Positions 16,317 to 25,265 of a DNA stretch of 29,249 nucleotides are shown here, in pieces. Made by a program: the position numbers and the translations under genes. Every line of letters starts with the position of its first letter. Position 1 is the first letter of the stretch. The DNA lies in NCBI GenBank assembly GCA_002314935.1, contig DCHW01000009.1, positions 16,025-45,273 on the forward strand, written 5' to 3'. The notes below the pieces were generated by a model that was not told where the DNA came from, ran no database searches, and saw only the letters and a list, made by a program, of their open reading frames with translations. The stretch comes from Clostridiales bacterium UBA1742 (GTDB taxonomy: Bacteria > Bacillota > Clostridia > TANB77 > CAG-508).

Positions 16317-18065
16317 CTATATATTGTATTTTTCTCTTTTATGATATGTCGTGTGTAAAAGTTCATGTGCTTTATGACTTCCTGGTTTTTCCAAAAATTC
16401 TGAATATAATTTTTCCATTACAGGATTTTCATGAGATTTTCTTAATTTACTATCTTCATCAATATTATATAATGCTTTTGCTCTCAAAGCTCTTACATCA
16501 ACATTTGATCTTGTTTTTGAACTTACTATTGGTTGTCCTCCACCCATTACACAACCACCTGGGCAAGCCATTATTTCTACAAATTGATAATCAGCTTTTC
16601 CAGCTTTTATTTCTTCTAGTACTTTTCTAGCATTTCCTAATCCATGTGCCACAGCAACTTTAATTTCTTTTCCATCTAAATCTATAGTTGCTTTTTTTAT
16701 TCCTTTATTTCCTCTTACATCTTCAAAATCAACTGATTTTAATTCTTTTCCAGTAACTTTTTCATAAGCTGTTCTTAATGCGGCTTCCATAACCCCACCA
16801 GTTGTTCCAAATATTGCAGCAGCTCCTGTTGCTTCTCCCATCGGGTCATCAAAAACATCATCTTCCAAATTTACAAAATCAATATTTGCTTGTTTTATCA
16901 TTCTTGCAAGTTCACGAGTTGTAATTACGCAATCAACATTATCAAGGTCGTCATTCTTCATTTCTTCTCTTGATCTTTCAAATTTCTTAGCAACACATGG
17001 CATTACAGATACAACATACATTTTCTTTGGATCAATACCAACTTTTTCTGCATAATAAGATTTTAAAATTGCTCCAAACATTTCATGTGGTGATTTACAT
17101 GTTGATAAATGTGGTAATAATTCTGGATAATTCATTTCTATAAATCTTATCCATCCAGGGCTACATGATGTTATCATAGGAATATTATCATTTTTTGTTA
17201 ATCTTTCTACAAATTCATTTGCTTCTTCCATAATTGTTAAGTCAGCACCTGTATTTGTATCAAAAACTTTATCAAATCCAATTTTCTTTAATGCTGCAAC
17301 CATTTTTCCAGTAACTGCTGTTCCTATTTTTATTCCAAATTCTTCTCCTAAAGCAGCTCTAACTGCTGGTGCAACTTGAACAATTACAGTTGTATCTTTA
17401 TCATTTATTTTTCTCCAAACTTGTTTAGTATCATCTTTTTCTTTTAACGCACCTACTGGACAAGCTTCTATACATTGTCCACAAAAAACACAATTTACAT
17501 TGTTTAAGCTTTCATCATTTGTACTTGCTATTCTTGATTCAAAACCTCTTCCTGCAACAGCAATAGCTCCAATGTTTTGTACGTTTTTACATGCTGCTAC
17601 GCATCTTTTACACATAATACATTTACTTGTATCTCTAACTATAGAAGGTGATACTTCATCAATATTTGCAGCAATTTTTTCTCCTTCATATTCTATTTCT
17701 TGAATTCCAAATTGTCTTGCAAGTGTTTGTAATTCACAATTTCCATTTCTTACACATGTTAAACAATCTCTATTGTGTGTTGATAAAATTAAATCTAAAA
17801 TAACTCTTCTAGCTTCATTAATTTCTGGTGTGTTTGTTCTAACTATCATTCCTTCTTCTGCTTTTGTAATACATGAGGGACTAAATCCTCTTCTTCCTTC
17901 TATTTCTACTATACACATTCTGCAATCTCCAGCAGCATTTATTTCTTTTAAGAAACATAGGGTTGGTATATCTATATTTGCTTTTCTTGCAGCAGTAAGT
18001 ACAGATACACCTTTTTCAACTTCTACTTCTTTCCCATCAATTGTTAATTTAATCATTTCTGGCAT
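16317..18065 (-). CDS. hydA: [FeFe] hydrogenase catalytic subunit HydA (bifurcating type)
   Basis: Reduces protons to hydrogen at the H-cluster. Domains in the 582-residue protein: an N-terminal [2Fe-2S] ferredoxin fold (cysteines around residues 37-63, CFLKEINAAGDCRMC), a His-Cys3 [4Fe-4S] segment (HNRDCLTCVRNGNCELQ, about 97-113) and two [4Fe-4S] clusters (CIMCKRCVAACKN and CVFCGQCIEACPVGA). The H-cluster motifs follow: TSCSPGWIRF, MPCVAKKFE and EIMACPGGCVMGGGQP. A small-subunit-like tail ends KPGSHKAHELLHTTYH. With HydB and HydC next to it, this is the NADH- plus ferredoxin-linked electron-bifurcating type. ATG follows AAGGAG. It is the last gene of the operon, with its terminator directly behind. 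Maturases (hydE, hydF, hydG) are not in view. Confidence 0.96.
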   Translation of the reverse strand: MPEMIKLTIDGKEVEVEKGVSVLTAARKANIDIPTLCFLKEINAAGDCRMCIVEIEGRRGFSPSCITKAEEGMIVRTNTPEINEARRVILDLILSTHNRDCLTCVRNGNCELQTLARQFGIQEIEYEGEKIAANIDEVSPSIVRDTSKCIMCKRCVAACKNVQNIGAIAVAGRGFESRIASTNDESLNNVNCVFCGQCIEACPVGALKEKDDTKQVWRKINDKDTTVIVQVAPAVRAALGEEFGIKIGTAVTGKMVAALKKIGFDKVFDTNTGADLTIMEEANEFVERLTKNDNIPMITSCSPGWIRFIEMNYPELLPHLSTCKSPHEMFGAILKSYYAEKVGIDPKKMYVVSVMPCVAKKFERSREEMKNDDLDNVDCVITTRELARMIKQANIDFVNLEDDVFDDPMGEATGAAAIFGTTGGVMEAALRTAYEKVTGKELKSVDFEDVRGNKGIKKATIDLDGKEIKVAVAHGLGNARKVLEEIKAGKADYQFVEIMACPGGCVMGGGQPIVSSKTRSNVDVRALRAKALYNIDEDSKLRKSHENPVMEKLYSEFLEKPGSHKAHELLHTTYHKREKYNI

Positions 18066-18088
18066 TTGATTTTTCTCCTTTCGCTTTT

Positions 18089-18646
18089 TTATTTAACTAA
18101 TTCCATAAATAAATTTTGATCATCTTTATTATACATTCCAATATTTTCTTTATCTTTATTTGAAACTCTATAACAAATTAATAATTCCCATTCATCTTCT
18201 TTTTCATTATCCTCTTTTGTAGAATCATTATATAACGTTTTATCTAATAACTCTTTTAGCTTATTACTTTCATCTTGAGTCAAATTCTTTTCTTCTAAAA
18301 TTCTTCCACTATAAAAACCATTATCATTTTTATTTGCTTCAAATTCTTCCGTAGGTAAACAATCTTCTTTATAATAAACTTTATTTTTTTCTATATCTAT
18401 TTCATAATATTGACTTGTTATTACAGAAGGTGCAACATCATAAAAAGTATTATCCTTTATTTCTGCCCATACTCGATATCTATATTCATTATTTAAGCAA
18501 ATATTTTCACTTTCAGTTATTATTTCAGTTTTATTATTATATTGTTTTTGGTTACTTTCAGTTTTGGTTTTTATTATATTGTTATATATACCAAAAAATA
18601 TAGCTGCTAAAATTATAAATAAAATAATAATTATTTTTTTCTTCAT
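18089..18646 (-). CDS. Membrane-anchored unknown protein inside the hydrogenase operon
   Basis: I do not recognise this 185-residue protein. The start is ATG 18644-18646 after AGAGGAG; an upstream extension would overlap the end of hydB and has no ribosome binding site. An N-terminal signal anchor (KKKIIIILFIILAAIFFGIY) is followed by an extracytoplasmic part with TDEW-like acidic, Asn/Lys-rich sequence and no obvious catalytic motif. Cysteines occur at CLNNEY, DCLPTEE and LLICYRV. It lies 38 nt after hydB and 23 nt before hydA, so it is cotranscribed with the hydrogenase, though cytoplasmic HydABC has no known exported partner. It may simply be a passenger insertion. Confidence 0.75.
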   Translation of the reverse strand: MKKKIIIILFIILAAIFFGIYNNIIKTKTESNQKQYNNKTEIITESENICLNNEYRYRVWAEIKDNTFYDVAPSVITSQYYEIDIEKNKVYYKEDCLPTEEFEANKNDNGFYSGRILEEKNLTQDESNKLKELLDKTLYNDSTKEDNEKEDEWELLICYRVSNKDKENIGMYNKDDQNLFMELVK

Positions 18647-18684
18647 ATATTTCTCCTCTTTAAAATAATATCTTTTATATTTTT

Positions 18685-20538
18685 CTAAATTGCTGAGAAA
18701 TGGCAGTTTCTTTGACAAGCACCACATTTAATACATTTTTCTGTATCTATTTTATATCCATTTTCTCTATCTCCTGTAATTGCATTAACTGGACAATTTC
18801 TAGCACATAATCCACATTTTTTACATTTTTCTGAATTTATTTCAAGTTTAGCTAATGCTTTACATTCATTTGTTGAACATTTTTGTTGGTCAACATGTTC
18901 AATATATTCGTTTCTAAAATATTTTAATGTTGAAAGCACAGGGTTTGGTGCTGTTTGACCAAGTCCACAAACAGATGCTGTTTTTATTGTATGAGCTAGT
19001 TTTTCTAATTTATCTATATCTTCTAAAGTACCTTTACCTTCTGTAATTCTTTCTAGAATTTCCAACATTCTTTTTGTTCCAATTCTACATGGATTACATT
19101 TTCCACAAGATTCATCAACAGTAAATCCTAAATAGAATTTTGCAAGATTAACCATACATTTTGTATCATCCATTACTATTAATCCACCAGATCCCATCAT
19201 TGATCCAATTGCTCCTAATGATTCATAATCAATTGGTGTATCTAAATTTTCTTCTGGAATACATCCACCTGATGGTCCTCCTGTTTGAGCGGCTTTAAAT
19301 TTATGTCCTCCAGGAATTCCTCCACCTATATCAAATACTATTTCTCTTAATGTTGTTCCCATAGGAACTTCAACTAATCCTACATTTACAACATTACCAC
19401 CTAAAGCAAATACCTTTGTTCCTTTAGATGTTTCTGTTCCAATTGATTTATACCATTCTGCACCATTTAATATTATTTTTGTTATATTTGCATATGTTTC
19501 AACATTATTTATTAATGTTGGCTTTTGCCATAAACCTGCATTTGCTGGGAATGGTGGTTTTAATCTTGGACGTCCTGCTCTACCTTCTATAGATTCCAAA
19601 AGTGCTGTTTCTTCTCCACAAACAAAAGCTCCTGCACCAAGTCTTATTTCCAAATCAAAACTAAACTCTGTACCAAATATATTTTTTCCTAATATTCCAT
19701 ATTCTTTAGCTTGATTTATTGCTGTTTGAAATCTATGTACTGCTATTGGATATTCTGCTCTTACATAAATATATCCCTTATCTGCTCCAATTGCATATCC
19801 TGCAATCATCATAGCTTCTATAATACAGTGTGGATCACCCTCTAAAATACTTCTATCCATAAAAGCACCAGGATCACCTTCATCTGCATTACATACAACA
19901 TATTTTTGTTCTCCCGCTGCAATTTTTGTAAAGAACCATTTTTTACCTGTTGGAAAACCAGCTCCACCTCTTCCTCTTAATCCTGATTCTGTTACTTCAT
20001 TTATAACATCATCTTGACTCATATTAAATAATACTTTTTCTAATGCTTTATATCCATCAAAAGCAATATATTCATCTATATTCTCTGGATCTATTATTCC
20101 ACAATTTTTTAGTGCTATTCTTTTTTGTTTTTTATAAAAAGTTAATTCATCCAATCTTTTTACTACAGAATTATCTATATCCTTACATAGTAATCTTTCT
20201 ACAAGCTTTCCTTCTATAATATGTGTATTTATTATTTCTTCACAATCTTCTGGTTTTACCATTGCATAAAAAGTATCTTCTGGTCTAATTATTACTATAG
20301 GTCCTTTAGCACATAATCCAAAGCAACCAGTTTGAATAACCCTTACATTTTTTATACCTTTTTCTTCTATAATTTTTTTAAAATTTTCTATTATTTTAGG
20401 TGATTTTGAAGATGTACATCCTGTACCACGACATACTAAAATATGTTTTTCTACAGTATTTGCTTGTAAATTAACACGTAAGTCTAATTCTTTTCTTTTT
20501 TCTTCTCTAATTTTTTGAATCTCTTCTAGTGTTTTCAT
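18685..20538 (-). CDS. hydB: NADH-binding flavoprotein subunit of the hydrogenase (NuoF-like HydB)
   Basis: The diaphorase and bifurcation subunit, 617 residues. Order of domains: an N-terminal thioredoxin-like [2Fe-2S] domain (CRGTGCTSSKSP, then QTGCFGLCAKGP), then the NuoF core. The core has the NADH-site glycine loop GLRGRGGAGFPTGKKW (about residues 179-194), the FMN region NADEGDPGAFMDR, and the [4Fe-4S] motif SCGKCNPCRIGT. A C-terminal two-cluster ferredoxin follows (CKKCGLCARNCP and CIKCGACQRNCH). This three-part fusion is the standard HydB layout of trimeric bifurcating hydrogenases. ATG follows AGGAGG, 21 nt after hydC. Confidence 0.95.
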   Translation of the reverse strand: MKTLEEIQKIREEKRKELDLRVNLQANTVEKHILVCRGTGCTSSKSPKIIENFKKIIEEKGIKNVRVIQTGCFGLCAKGPIVIIRPEDTFYAMVKPEDCEEIINTHIIEGKLVERLLCKDIDNSVVKRLDELTFYKKQKRIALKNCGIIDPENIDEYIAFDGYKALEKVLFNMSQDDVINEVTESGLRGRGGAGFPTGKKWFFTKIAAGEQKYVVCNADEGDPGAFMDRSILEGDPHCIIEAMMIAGYAIGADKGYIYVRAEYPIAVHRFQTAINQAKEYGILGKNIFGTEFSFDLEIRLGAGAFVCGEETALLESIEGRAGRPRLKPPFPANAGLWQKPTLINNVETYANITKIILNGAEWYKSIGTETSKGTKVFALGGNVVNVGLVEVPMGTTLREIVFDIGGGIPGGHKFKAAQTGGPSGGCIPEENLDTPIDYESLGAIGSMMGSGGLIVMDDTKCMVNLAKFYLGFTVDESCGKCNPCRIGTKRMLEILERITEGKGTLEDIDKLEKLAHTIKTASVCGLGQTAPNPVLSTLKYFRNEYIEHVDQQKCSTNECKALAKLEINSEKCKKCGLCARNCPVNAITGDRENGYKIDTEKCIKCGACQRNCHFSAI

Positions 20539-20559
20539 TTTTCTTCCTCCTATTTGTTT

Positions 20560-21039
20560 TTATTTATCTTTATATTCTTTTAAAACTTTTTCCATAAGTT
20601 CAGGAGTTGATTTTCCGTATACTTCATCGTTTATAGTAAACACAGGTGCTAATCCACAAGCTCCTATACATCTTGTTGCTTCTAAAGAAAATTTTCCATC
20701 TGCTGTTGTTTCTCCAACATCTATTCCTAATATTTCTTTAGCCTTATCTAAAACTCTTTCTGACCCTTTTACAAAACAAGCTGTTCCTAGGCAAACTGCT
20801 ACATTGTATTTTCCTTTTGGCTTTAATGTAAATCTTGCATAAAATGTAATTACACCATAAATTTCTGCCATTGGTAAATTTAAATATTTTGAAATTTCCA
20901 TTTGAGCACTTTTAGGAATATATCCATAATATTCTTGAACTTCATTTAAAATTTGTATTAAATTGTCTTTATCTTGAGTATATTTATTTAAAATTTCCTC
21001 CATTTTTTCATCTTTGTTGTTTCCACAATTACATGCCAT
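20560..21039 (-). CDS. hydC: NuoE-like [2Fe-2S] subunit of the hydrogenase (HydC)
   Basis: A 159-residue thioredoxin-fold [2Fe-2S] protein. It has an N-terminal helical part with LIQILNEVQEYYGYIP (about residues 27-42) and cluster ligands in CLGTACFVKGSE (about 83-94) and CIGACGLAP (about 124-132). It passes electrons between HydB flavin and HydA. An extra CNC cluster at residues 3-5 (MACNCGNNKDE) is typical of some clostridial homologues. First gene of the hydC-hydB-unknown-hydA operon. ATG follows AGGAGG. Its promoter overlaps the terminator of the next upstream gene. Confidence 0.95.
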   Translation of the reverse strand: MACNCGNNKDEKMEEILNKYTQDKDNLIQILNEVQEYYGYIPKSAQMEISKYLNLPMAEIYGVITFYARFTLKPKGKYNVAVCLGTACFVKGSERVLDKAKEILGIDVGETTADGKFSLEATRCIGACGLAPVFTINDEVYGKSTPELMEKVLKEYKDK

Positions 21040-21087
21040 TTTTATTCCTCCTATTTATTTTTATAAAAATTTCTCACACTATTCCTT

Positions 21088-21116
21088 ATTATAAAGTCAA
21101 ATGTAAAAAAATGCAA
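21088..21116 (-). promoter_or_regulatory. Probable promoter of the hydrogenase operon
   Basis: Perfect TATAAT (21088-21093) with a 17-bp spacer to a weak TTGCAT (21111-21116). The -35 lies inside the terminator stem of the upstream gene. Confidence 0.5.
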
Positions 21117-21139
21117 ACACTTTTTTTAGTGTCCACATT
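21103..21139 (-). terminator. Terminator of the cohesin-like gene
   Basis: A 12-bp RNA stem (21110-21121 with 21128-21139) that is fully paired only on the minus-strand transcript, where three positions become G-U pairs. It is followed by a T-run at 21103-21110. Confidence 0.75.
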
Positions 21140-21152
21140 TTTTCATATCAAT

Positions 21153-21917
21153 TTATTTAATATCTTTATATTTAATTACTTTTCCTAACGTTATTATAGC
21201 TATAATAGTAACTATTAATATTATTGGGGTTACCTCTTTTGAACCTGCATATGGAGCTGCAGTATTTGCTGTTGTTCCGTTATAAACTTTTTCTGTATTT
21301 GTATTTATATTTGTATTCTTATTTGTTGTAGGCTCATTAGTTGTTGAAGCAATTGTTAAACTTACACTTGGTTCTGTAGTAATTTCATAAGGTTCTTCAG
21401 CATCATCTAACACATATAATTCACCAAATCCTATTTCCGTTGTTGTAGCTTTTGCTGTACTTTTAACTTTTAATTTTATTGTTCCAATTGTTTCGCTAGA
21501 AGTTACAGGATCACCAAGAGTTAGTCCTTCAATTGTAGCTCCATCTGCATCTTCTATTTCAGCTAAACATAAATACCATCCATCTTCATTATAATATACA
21601 ACTTTTAAATTATCTAATTCATATTCTTCTTTTTGGGTTTCCAAATCAATTGCATCTTCTATATCAGAATCTGTTTCATATACAATATCAAAAATTTCTT
21701 GATCATAGTCTAATTCTCCAACAATTGCTGATATACCATCTTCAATATTTACATTACTAAGCTTTACACTTAAAGTTACAACATCTCCAGCATTTAATTT
21801 TGTTTTATCAGAAGTTATCTTTACGTCACACGCTTCACTATCTGCATAACATATATTAGATATTAATATACCTATTAAAAATACTATTAAAAGCATTACT
21901 TTTGTAATTTTTCTCAT
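21153..21917 (-). CDS. Cohesin-like surface protein with C-terminal membrane anchor
   Basis: A 254-residue exported protein. Signal peptide (about 1-25, ending NICYA), then a beta-rich domain (about 30-190) with the opening pattern of cohesin and related domains: ITSDKTKLNAGDVVTLSVKL, then VGELDYDQEIFDI and IGTIKLKVKST. A Thr/Asn-rich linker (about 193-222, with TNKNTNINTNTEK) leads to a C-terminal hydrophobic helix and a short basic tail (VIKYKDIK). This gives an outward-facing protein on a stalk. True cohesins bind dockerins; no dockerin is seen here, and many such domains in non-cellulolytic Bacillota have unknown ligands. ATG follows AAGGAG. Monocistronic, with its own promoter and terminator. 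Confidence 0.7.
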   Translation of the reverse strand: MRKITKVMLLIVFLIGILISNICYADSEACDVKITSDKTKLNAGDVVTLSVKLSNVNIEDGISAIVGELDYDQEIFDIVYETDSDIEDAIDLETQKEEYELDNLKVVYYNEDGWYLCLAEIEDADGATIEGLTLGDPVTSSETIGTIKLKVKSTAKATTTEIGFGELYVLDDAEEPYEITTEPSVSLTIASTTNEPTTNKNTNINTNTEKVYNGTTANTAAPYAGSKEVTPIILIVTIIAIITLGKVIKYKDIK

Positions 21918-21945
21918 TTTTTTCTCCTTACATTTTATTACTACT

Positions 21946-21975
21946 AGTATATACCATTATTAAAAATAAAATCAA
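21946..21975 (-). promoter_or_regulatory. Promoter of the cohesin-like gene
   Basis: Minus-strand TTGATT (21970-21975), 18-bp spacer, TATACT (21946-21951). Confidence 0.5.
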
Positions 21976-21983
21976 TACAATTT

Positions 21984-22021
21984 TAAAAAAATATCGAGTT
22001 GTACTAAATACAACCCGATAT
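21984..22021 (-). terminator. Terminator of the unknown exported gene
   Basis: A 13-nt stem ATATCGAGTTGTA with TACAACCCGATAT (21991-22003 and 22009-22021), one mismatch, 5-nt loop, followed on the minus strand by T7. Confidence 0.85.
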
Positions 22022-22043
22022 CTTTTAATTTGTGTACTTTTAA

Positions 22044-23177
22044 TTAATGTACTAATGAAGGCATTTTGTTTAATAATGATTTTATTGTACTAATTACTGG
22101 AATTGTTCCAGCTTTAGTAAATTCTTTTCCTAAAAGATGTCCTTCTATATTTCCTGTTGGATCTGCTTCTCCATATGTATATTCAATTTCTCCATCAACT
22201 TTTCCAACTTCAGTTTCATTTACAGTTAAATCTGCACCAGCTGTTGCTTCAACCTGTGTTTTATTAACTTTTGCACTTGCTCTTTCATTTAAACTAGCTT
22301 TTATTTTATCAGATAATACTATAATATCTTGATGTGCTTCACCTGATACATTTATTTCATCTAAAGATAATTCTAATCTTCCTGTTGCATCAGTACGAAC
22401 ATCTAATAATTCTTCTCCTTCAGTTGTTGTAACATTTAAGTTTGCTTCTCCATTAGCATCTATAGCTAATTTACCATCTTCTTCAAGAGATAAAGCTACA
22501 GTTCCATTAGCATCTGCTACAACTTCAACTTTTTCTAATATTGTTGCATTTTCTATAAAATCTGCTGAAATAGATTTTTGGTCTATATTTAATGTTATAT
22601 TTCCTTGATGAGTTGTTGCTAAAGCATTAATTTCTGTTCCATCTTTTTTAGTTAATACTATATTGGTTGAGCCATCTATACCAACTTTAATTTCACCATT
22701 TTCAAAACTAGCAACTGCTGTATTTGCAATATCAACATTTGTAAATTCCCCATCTATTTTTAGTCCTGATTCTAAACCATTTTCTGTTAAATCAAAAGAC
22801 AATTTAATAAATTTAGTAGATTCTACAACTTGATCTTCTGAAATCCAACCTTCACCTAATACATAAATTCCGTATGTAGCATTCTTTTTAATTCTTAAAA
22901 TTATACCACATCCTAATTCGTCATCTTTATATGTTTTTTTTACTTTTGCTCCTTCTTTGTAAGATTTATATGTATTACCTTGAAAATTAATTTTTCTATT
23001 TAATTTTATTTCTGGTTTTTCAGTTTCTACCATTTCTTGAGATATTTCTTCTATCTCTTCTTCATCTGCAGCTCTTACTGAGCTAAAAAATGAACTTCCT
23101 GCAAAAACTAATGATGCAATTAATAAAATAACTAAAGCTTTAGTTTTTAAATTTGAACATATACTTTCTTCCATCAT
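22044..23177 (-). CDS. Unknown exported protein with repetitive beta-rich region
   Basis: I do not recognise a family. The 377-residue protein has a late N-terminal signal segment (about 12-36, with SSVRAADEEE after it). An SH3-like stretch follows (about 62-112: YKSYKEGAKVKKTYKDDELG, then GIYVLGEGWISEDQV). A long regular region (about 120-340) comes next, built of short strands rich in G, N, D and T, with recurring patterns such as NGTVALSLEEDGKLAIDANG and ATGRLELSLDEINVSG. This suggests a beta-solenoid or repeated sandwich. There is no C-terminal membrane helix or sortase signal. It is driven by a perfect consensus promoter, so it is probably abundant. A GAAA-loop hairpin (23217-23236) lies in its leader. 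ATG follows AAGGAGG. Confidence 0.8.
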   Translation of the reverse strand: MMEESICSNLKTKALVILLIASLVFAGSSFFSSVRAADEEEIEEISQEMVETEKPEIKLNRKINFQGNTYKSYKEGAKVKKTYKDDELGCGIILRIKKNATYGIYVLGEGWISEDQVVESTKFIKLSFDLTENGLESGLKIDGEFTNVDIANTAVASFENGEIKVGIDGSTNIVLTKKDGTEINALATTHQGNITLNIDQKSISADFIENATILEKVEVVADANGTVALSLEEDGKLAIDANGEANLNVTTTEGEELLDVRTDATGRLELSLDEINVSGEAHQDIIVLSDKIKASLNERASAKVNKTQVEATAGADLTVNETEVGKVDGEIEYTYGEADPTGNIEGHLLGKEFTKAGTIPVISTIKSLLNKMPSLVH

Positions 23178-23262
23178 ATCAATCCTCCTTATAAAATAAA
23201 TATATTTTTAGGTTCTAAAAATACTTTCGTATTTTTTAAGCTAAAACCATATTGCTAAATTA

Positions 23263-23291
23263 ATTATACCATTTTTTGTTAGTTATGTCAA
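23263..23291 (-). promoter_or_regulatory. Perfect consensus promoter of the unknown exported gene
   Basis: Minus-strand TTGACA (23286-23291), exactly 17 bp, TATAAT (23263-23268). The leader is about 80 nt and carries the hairpin AAAAATAC-GAAA-GTATTTTT (23217-23236). Confidence 0.85.
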
Positions 23292-23304
23292 CTGGATAAA
23301 TTCT

Positions 23305-23338
23305 ATAAAAAAACACGCTTTAATTTTAAAGCGTGTTT
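23305..23338 (-). terminator. Terminator of ftsH
   Basis: An 11-bp stem AAACACGCTTT/AAAGCGTGTTT (23311-23321 with 23328-23338), followed on the minus strand by T-rich sequence, 13 nt after the ftsH stop codon. Confidence 0.88.
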
Positions 23339-23351
23339 GAATAACTTTTAT

Positions 23352-25154
23352 TTACTTAAAAATTTCTTCAAATTCTTCTCCATCAATTTTTTCTTTTTCT
23401 AATAATCTTTCAGCTACCATTGTTAATTTATCCATATTAGAACTTAAAATTTGTCTTGCCGTATTATATGCTATATCTATTATTTTTTTAACTTCTTCAT
23501 CAATTATACCTGCTGTTTCTTCACTAAAGTTTCTTGTTTGTGTCCAATCCCTGCCTAAAAATACTTCTTCTTGACCTGAACCGAAAGTTATAGTTCCTAA
23601 TTTATCGCTCATACCATATTTAGTAACCATATCTCTTGCTATTTTAGTAGCTCTTTCAATATCATTACTAGCTCCTGTAGATACATCATTTAACACTAAA
23701 CTTTCTGCCACTCTACCACCTAATAATGAAATAATATTTTCTTCCATTTCTGATTTAGACATAAAGTTTTTATCTTCATCTGGTTTATACATAGTATATC
23801 CACCAGCCATACCACGTGGTACTATTGATATTTGATGTACTGCATCTTGAGTTGGTAAAAATCTACTTACAACTGCATGCCCCGCTTCATGGAATGCAAC
23901 TAATTTATTTTCTTTTGGACTTCTTACTTTGCTCTTTTTTTCTGGTCCCATTGTTACTTTTATCATTGCATCTTCTATTTCTGTCATTTCAATTTCAGAT
24001 TTATTTCTTCTTGCAGCTAAAAGTGCAGCCTCATTTAATACATTTTCTAAATCTGCTCCAACAAATCCTGCTGTATTTTTTGCAATTGTTTTTAAATCTA
24101 CATCATCAGATATTTTTTTCTTTCTACTATGAACTTCTAGTATTTGTTCTCTAGCTTTTACATCTGGACTAGATACTACAATTTGTCTATCGAATCTTCC
24201 TGGTCTTAATAAAGCTTTATCTAATACATCTGGTCTATTAGTTGCTGCAAGTACTATAACTCCTTCATTGGTTCCAAATCCGTCCATTTCAACTAGTAAT
24301 TGATTTAATGTTTGTTCTCTTTCGTCATGTCCTCCACCAAGTCCTGCACCTCTTTGACGTCCTACTGCATCAATCTCATCTATAAATATTATACAAGGAG
24401 CATTCTTTTTAGCTTGATCAAATAAGTCTCTTACTCTTGATGCACCAACACCAACAAACATTTCAACAAAATCTGATCCACTTATTATAAAGAAAGGAAC
24501 TCCAGCTTCTCCAGCAACAGCTTTAGCTAATAGTGTTTTACCTGTTCCTGGATGCCCTACTAATAAAACACCTTTTGGTATTCTTGCACCCATATCTGTA
24601 AATTTTTTAGGTGATTTTAAAAATTCAACAATCTCTTCTAACTCTTCTTTTTCTTCATCCACTCCAGCAACATCTGCAAATGTAACTTTTGTTCTTTCTG
24701 AAGTTCCCATCATTCTTGCTCTACTTTTTCCAAAAGACATTGTTTTATTTCCGCCACTTTGTGTGTTACTCATAAATAAAAACCAGAACAAAATAAATAT
24801 TAATGCAATTCCAAATGGTGACACTAAACTAAGAAAAGTTAATAAAGCTGATTCTGATTCTGATTCTAATGAAAAACTTCCTTGTGATATATAATCATTA
24901 GCTTTATCCATAAAGCTATCAATACTTGGTATGTTTACTTCCTTTTCTGCTTTCAAATCTGATTTTAAAACAACTTTTGCCTTTTCTCCACTACTTGATA
25001 TTGTTACTTCCTTTACTTCACCATTTTCAATTGATGAAATAAGTTCTGAATATGTCATCTTGTTGCTAGAATTTTCAAGTATTGCAGAAATTAATACTAC
25101 AAAAATTATTCCTATTATTAGCCATATAGCTAAGCTTTTTAATCCTTTTTTCAT
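23352..25154 (-). CDS. ftsH: ATP-dependent membrane zinc protease FtsH
   Basis: Membrane-bound AAA+ protease that extracts and degrades membrane and short-lived regulatory proteins. In the 600-residue protein the first membrane helix (about 8-26) and second helix (about 108-130) flank an outside domain. The AAA module has Walker A GHPGTGKT (about 199-206), Walker B IIFIDEIDAVG, and the second region of homology ATNRPDVLDKALLRPGRFDR. The M41 peptidase domain carries HEAGH (about 424-428) and the downstream acidic zinc ligand in TGASNDIERAT. I chose ATG 25152-25154 after GGAGG; the in-frame TTG four codons earlier sits inside that ribosome binding site. tilS lies directly upstream, the common arrangement, but without the usual hpt between them. 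It has its own promoter. Confidence 0.97.
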   Translation of the reverse strand: MKKGLKSLAIWLIIGIIFVVLISAILENSSNKMTYSELISSIENGEVKEVTISSSGEKAKVVLKSDLKAEKEVNIPSIDSFMDKANDYISQGSFSLESESESALLTFLSLVSPFGIALIFILFWFLFMSNTQSGGNKTMSFGKSRARMMGTSERTKVTFADVAGVDEEKEELEEIVEFLKSPKKFTDMGARIPKGVLLVGHPGTGKTLLAKAVAGEAGVPFFIISGSDFVEMFVGVGASRVRDLFDQAKKNAPCIIFIDEIDAVGRQRGAGLGGGHDEREQTLNQLLVEMDGFGTNEGVIVLAATNRPDVLDKALLRPGRFDRQIVVSSPDVKAREQILEVHSRKKKISDDVDLKTIAKNTAGFVGADLENVLNEAALLAARRNKSEIEMTEIEDAMIKVTMGPEKKSKVRSPKENKLVAFHEAGHAVVSRFLPTQDAVHQISIVPRGMAGGYTMYKPDEDKNFMSKSEMEENIISLLGGRVAESLVLNDVSTGASNDIERATKIARDMVTKYGMSDKLGTITFGSGQEEVFLGRDWTQTRNFSEETAGIIDEEVKKIIDIAYNTARQILSSNMDKLTMVAERLLEKEKIDGEEFEEIFK

Positions 25155-25206
25155 TTTTACCTCCAAAATATTCTTTTGTATTAATTTTAATTTTCTAATC
25201 AGCCAA

Positions 25207-25235
25207 AATATAACACAACTCCTAATCTAATTCAA
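25207..25235 (-). promoter_or_regulatory. Promoter of ftsH
   Basis: Minus-strand TTGAAT (25230-25235), 17-bp spacer, TATATT (25207-25212). Confidence 0.65.
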
Positions 25236-25241
25236 TACTTT

Positions 25242-25265
25242 TTTTGAAAGTTTTTTCTTTCAAAA
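25242..25265. repeat. Inverted repeat just upstream of the ftsH -35 box
   Basis: A perfect 9-bp inverted repeat TTTTGAAAG/CTTTCAAAA (25242-25250 and 25257-25265) with a 6-nt spacer, 6 bp upstream of the -35. It does not match CIRCE or CtsR operators. It could be an operator or part of a composite tilS terminator. Confidence 0.4.

Noticed and set aside
18647..18727. N-terminal extension of the unknown hydrogenase-operon protein
   Set aside because: It overlaps hydB, has no ribosome binding site, and precedes a clear ATG with AGAGGAG and a signal anchor.
24279..24285. GGACGGA in ftsH as a third recoding site
   Set aside because: Here the frame reads GAC-GGA (D-G) in an intact, conserved AAA segment, so no shift is needed.
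25155..25166. TTG start of ftsH four codons upstream
   Set aside because: It lies inside the GGAGG element that serves the ATG at 25154.
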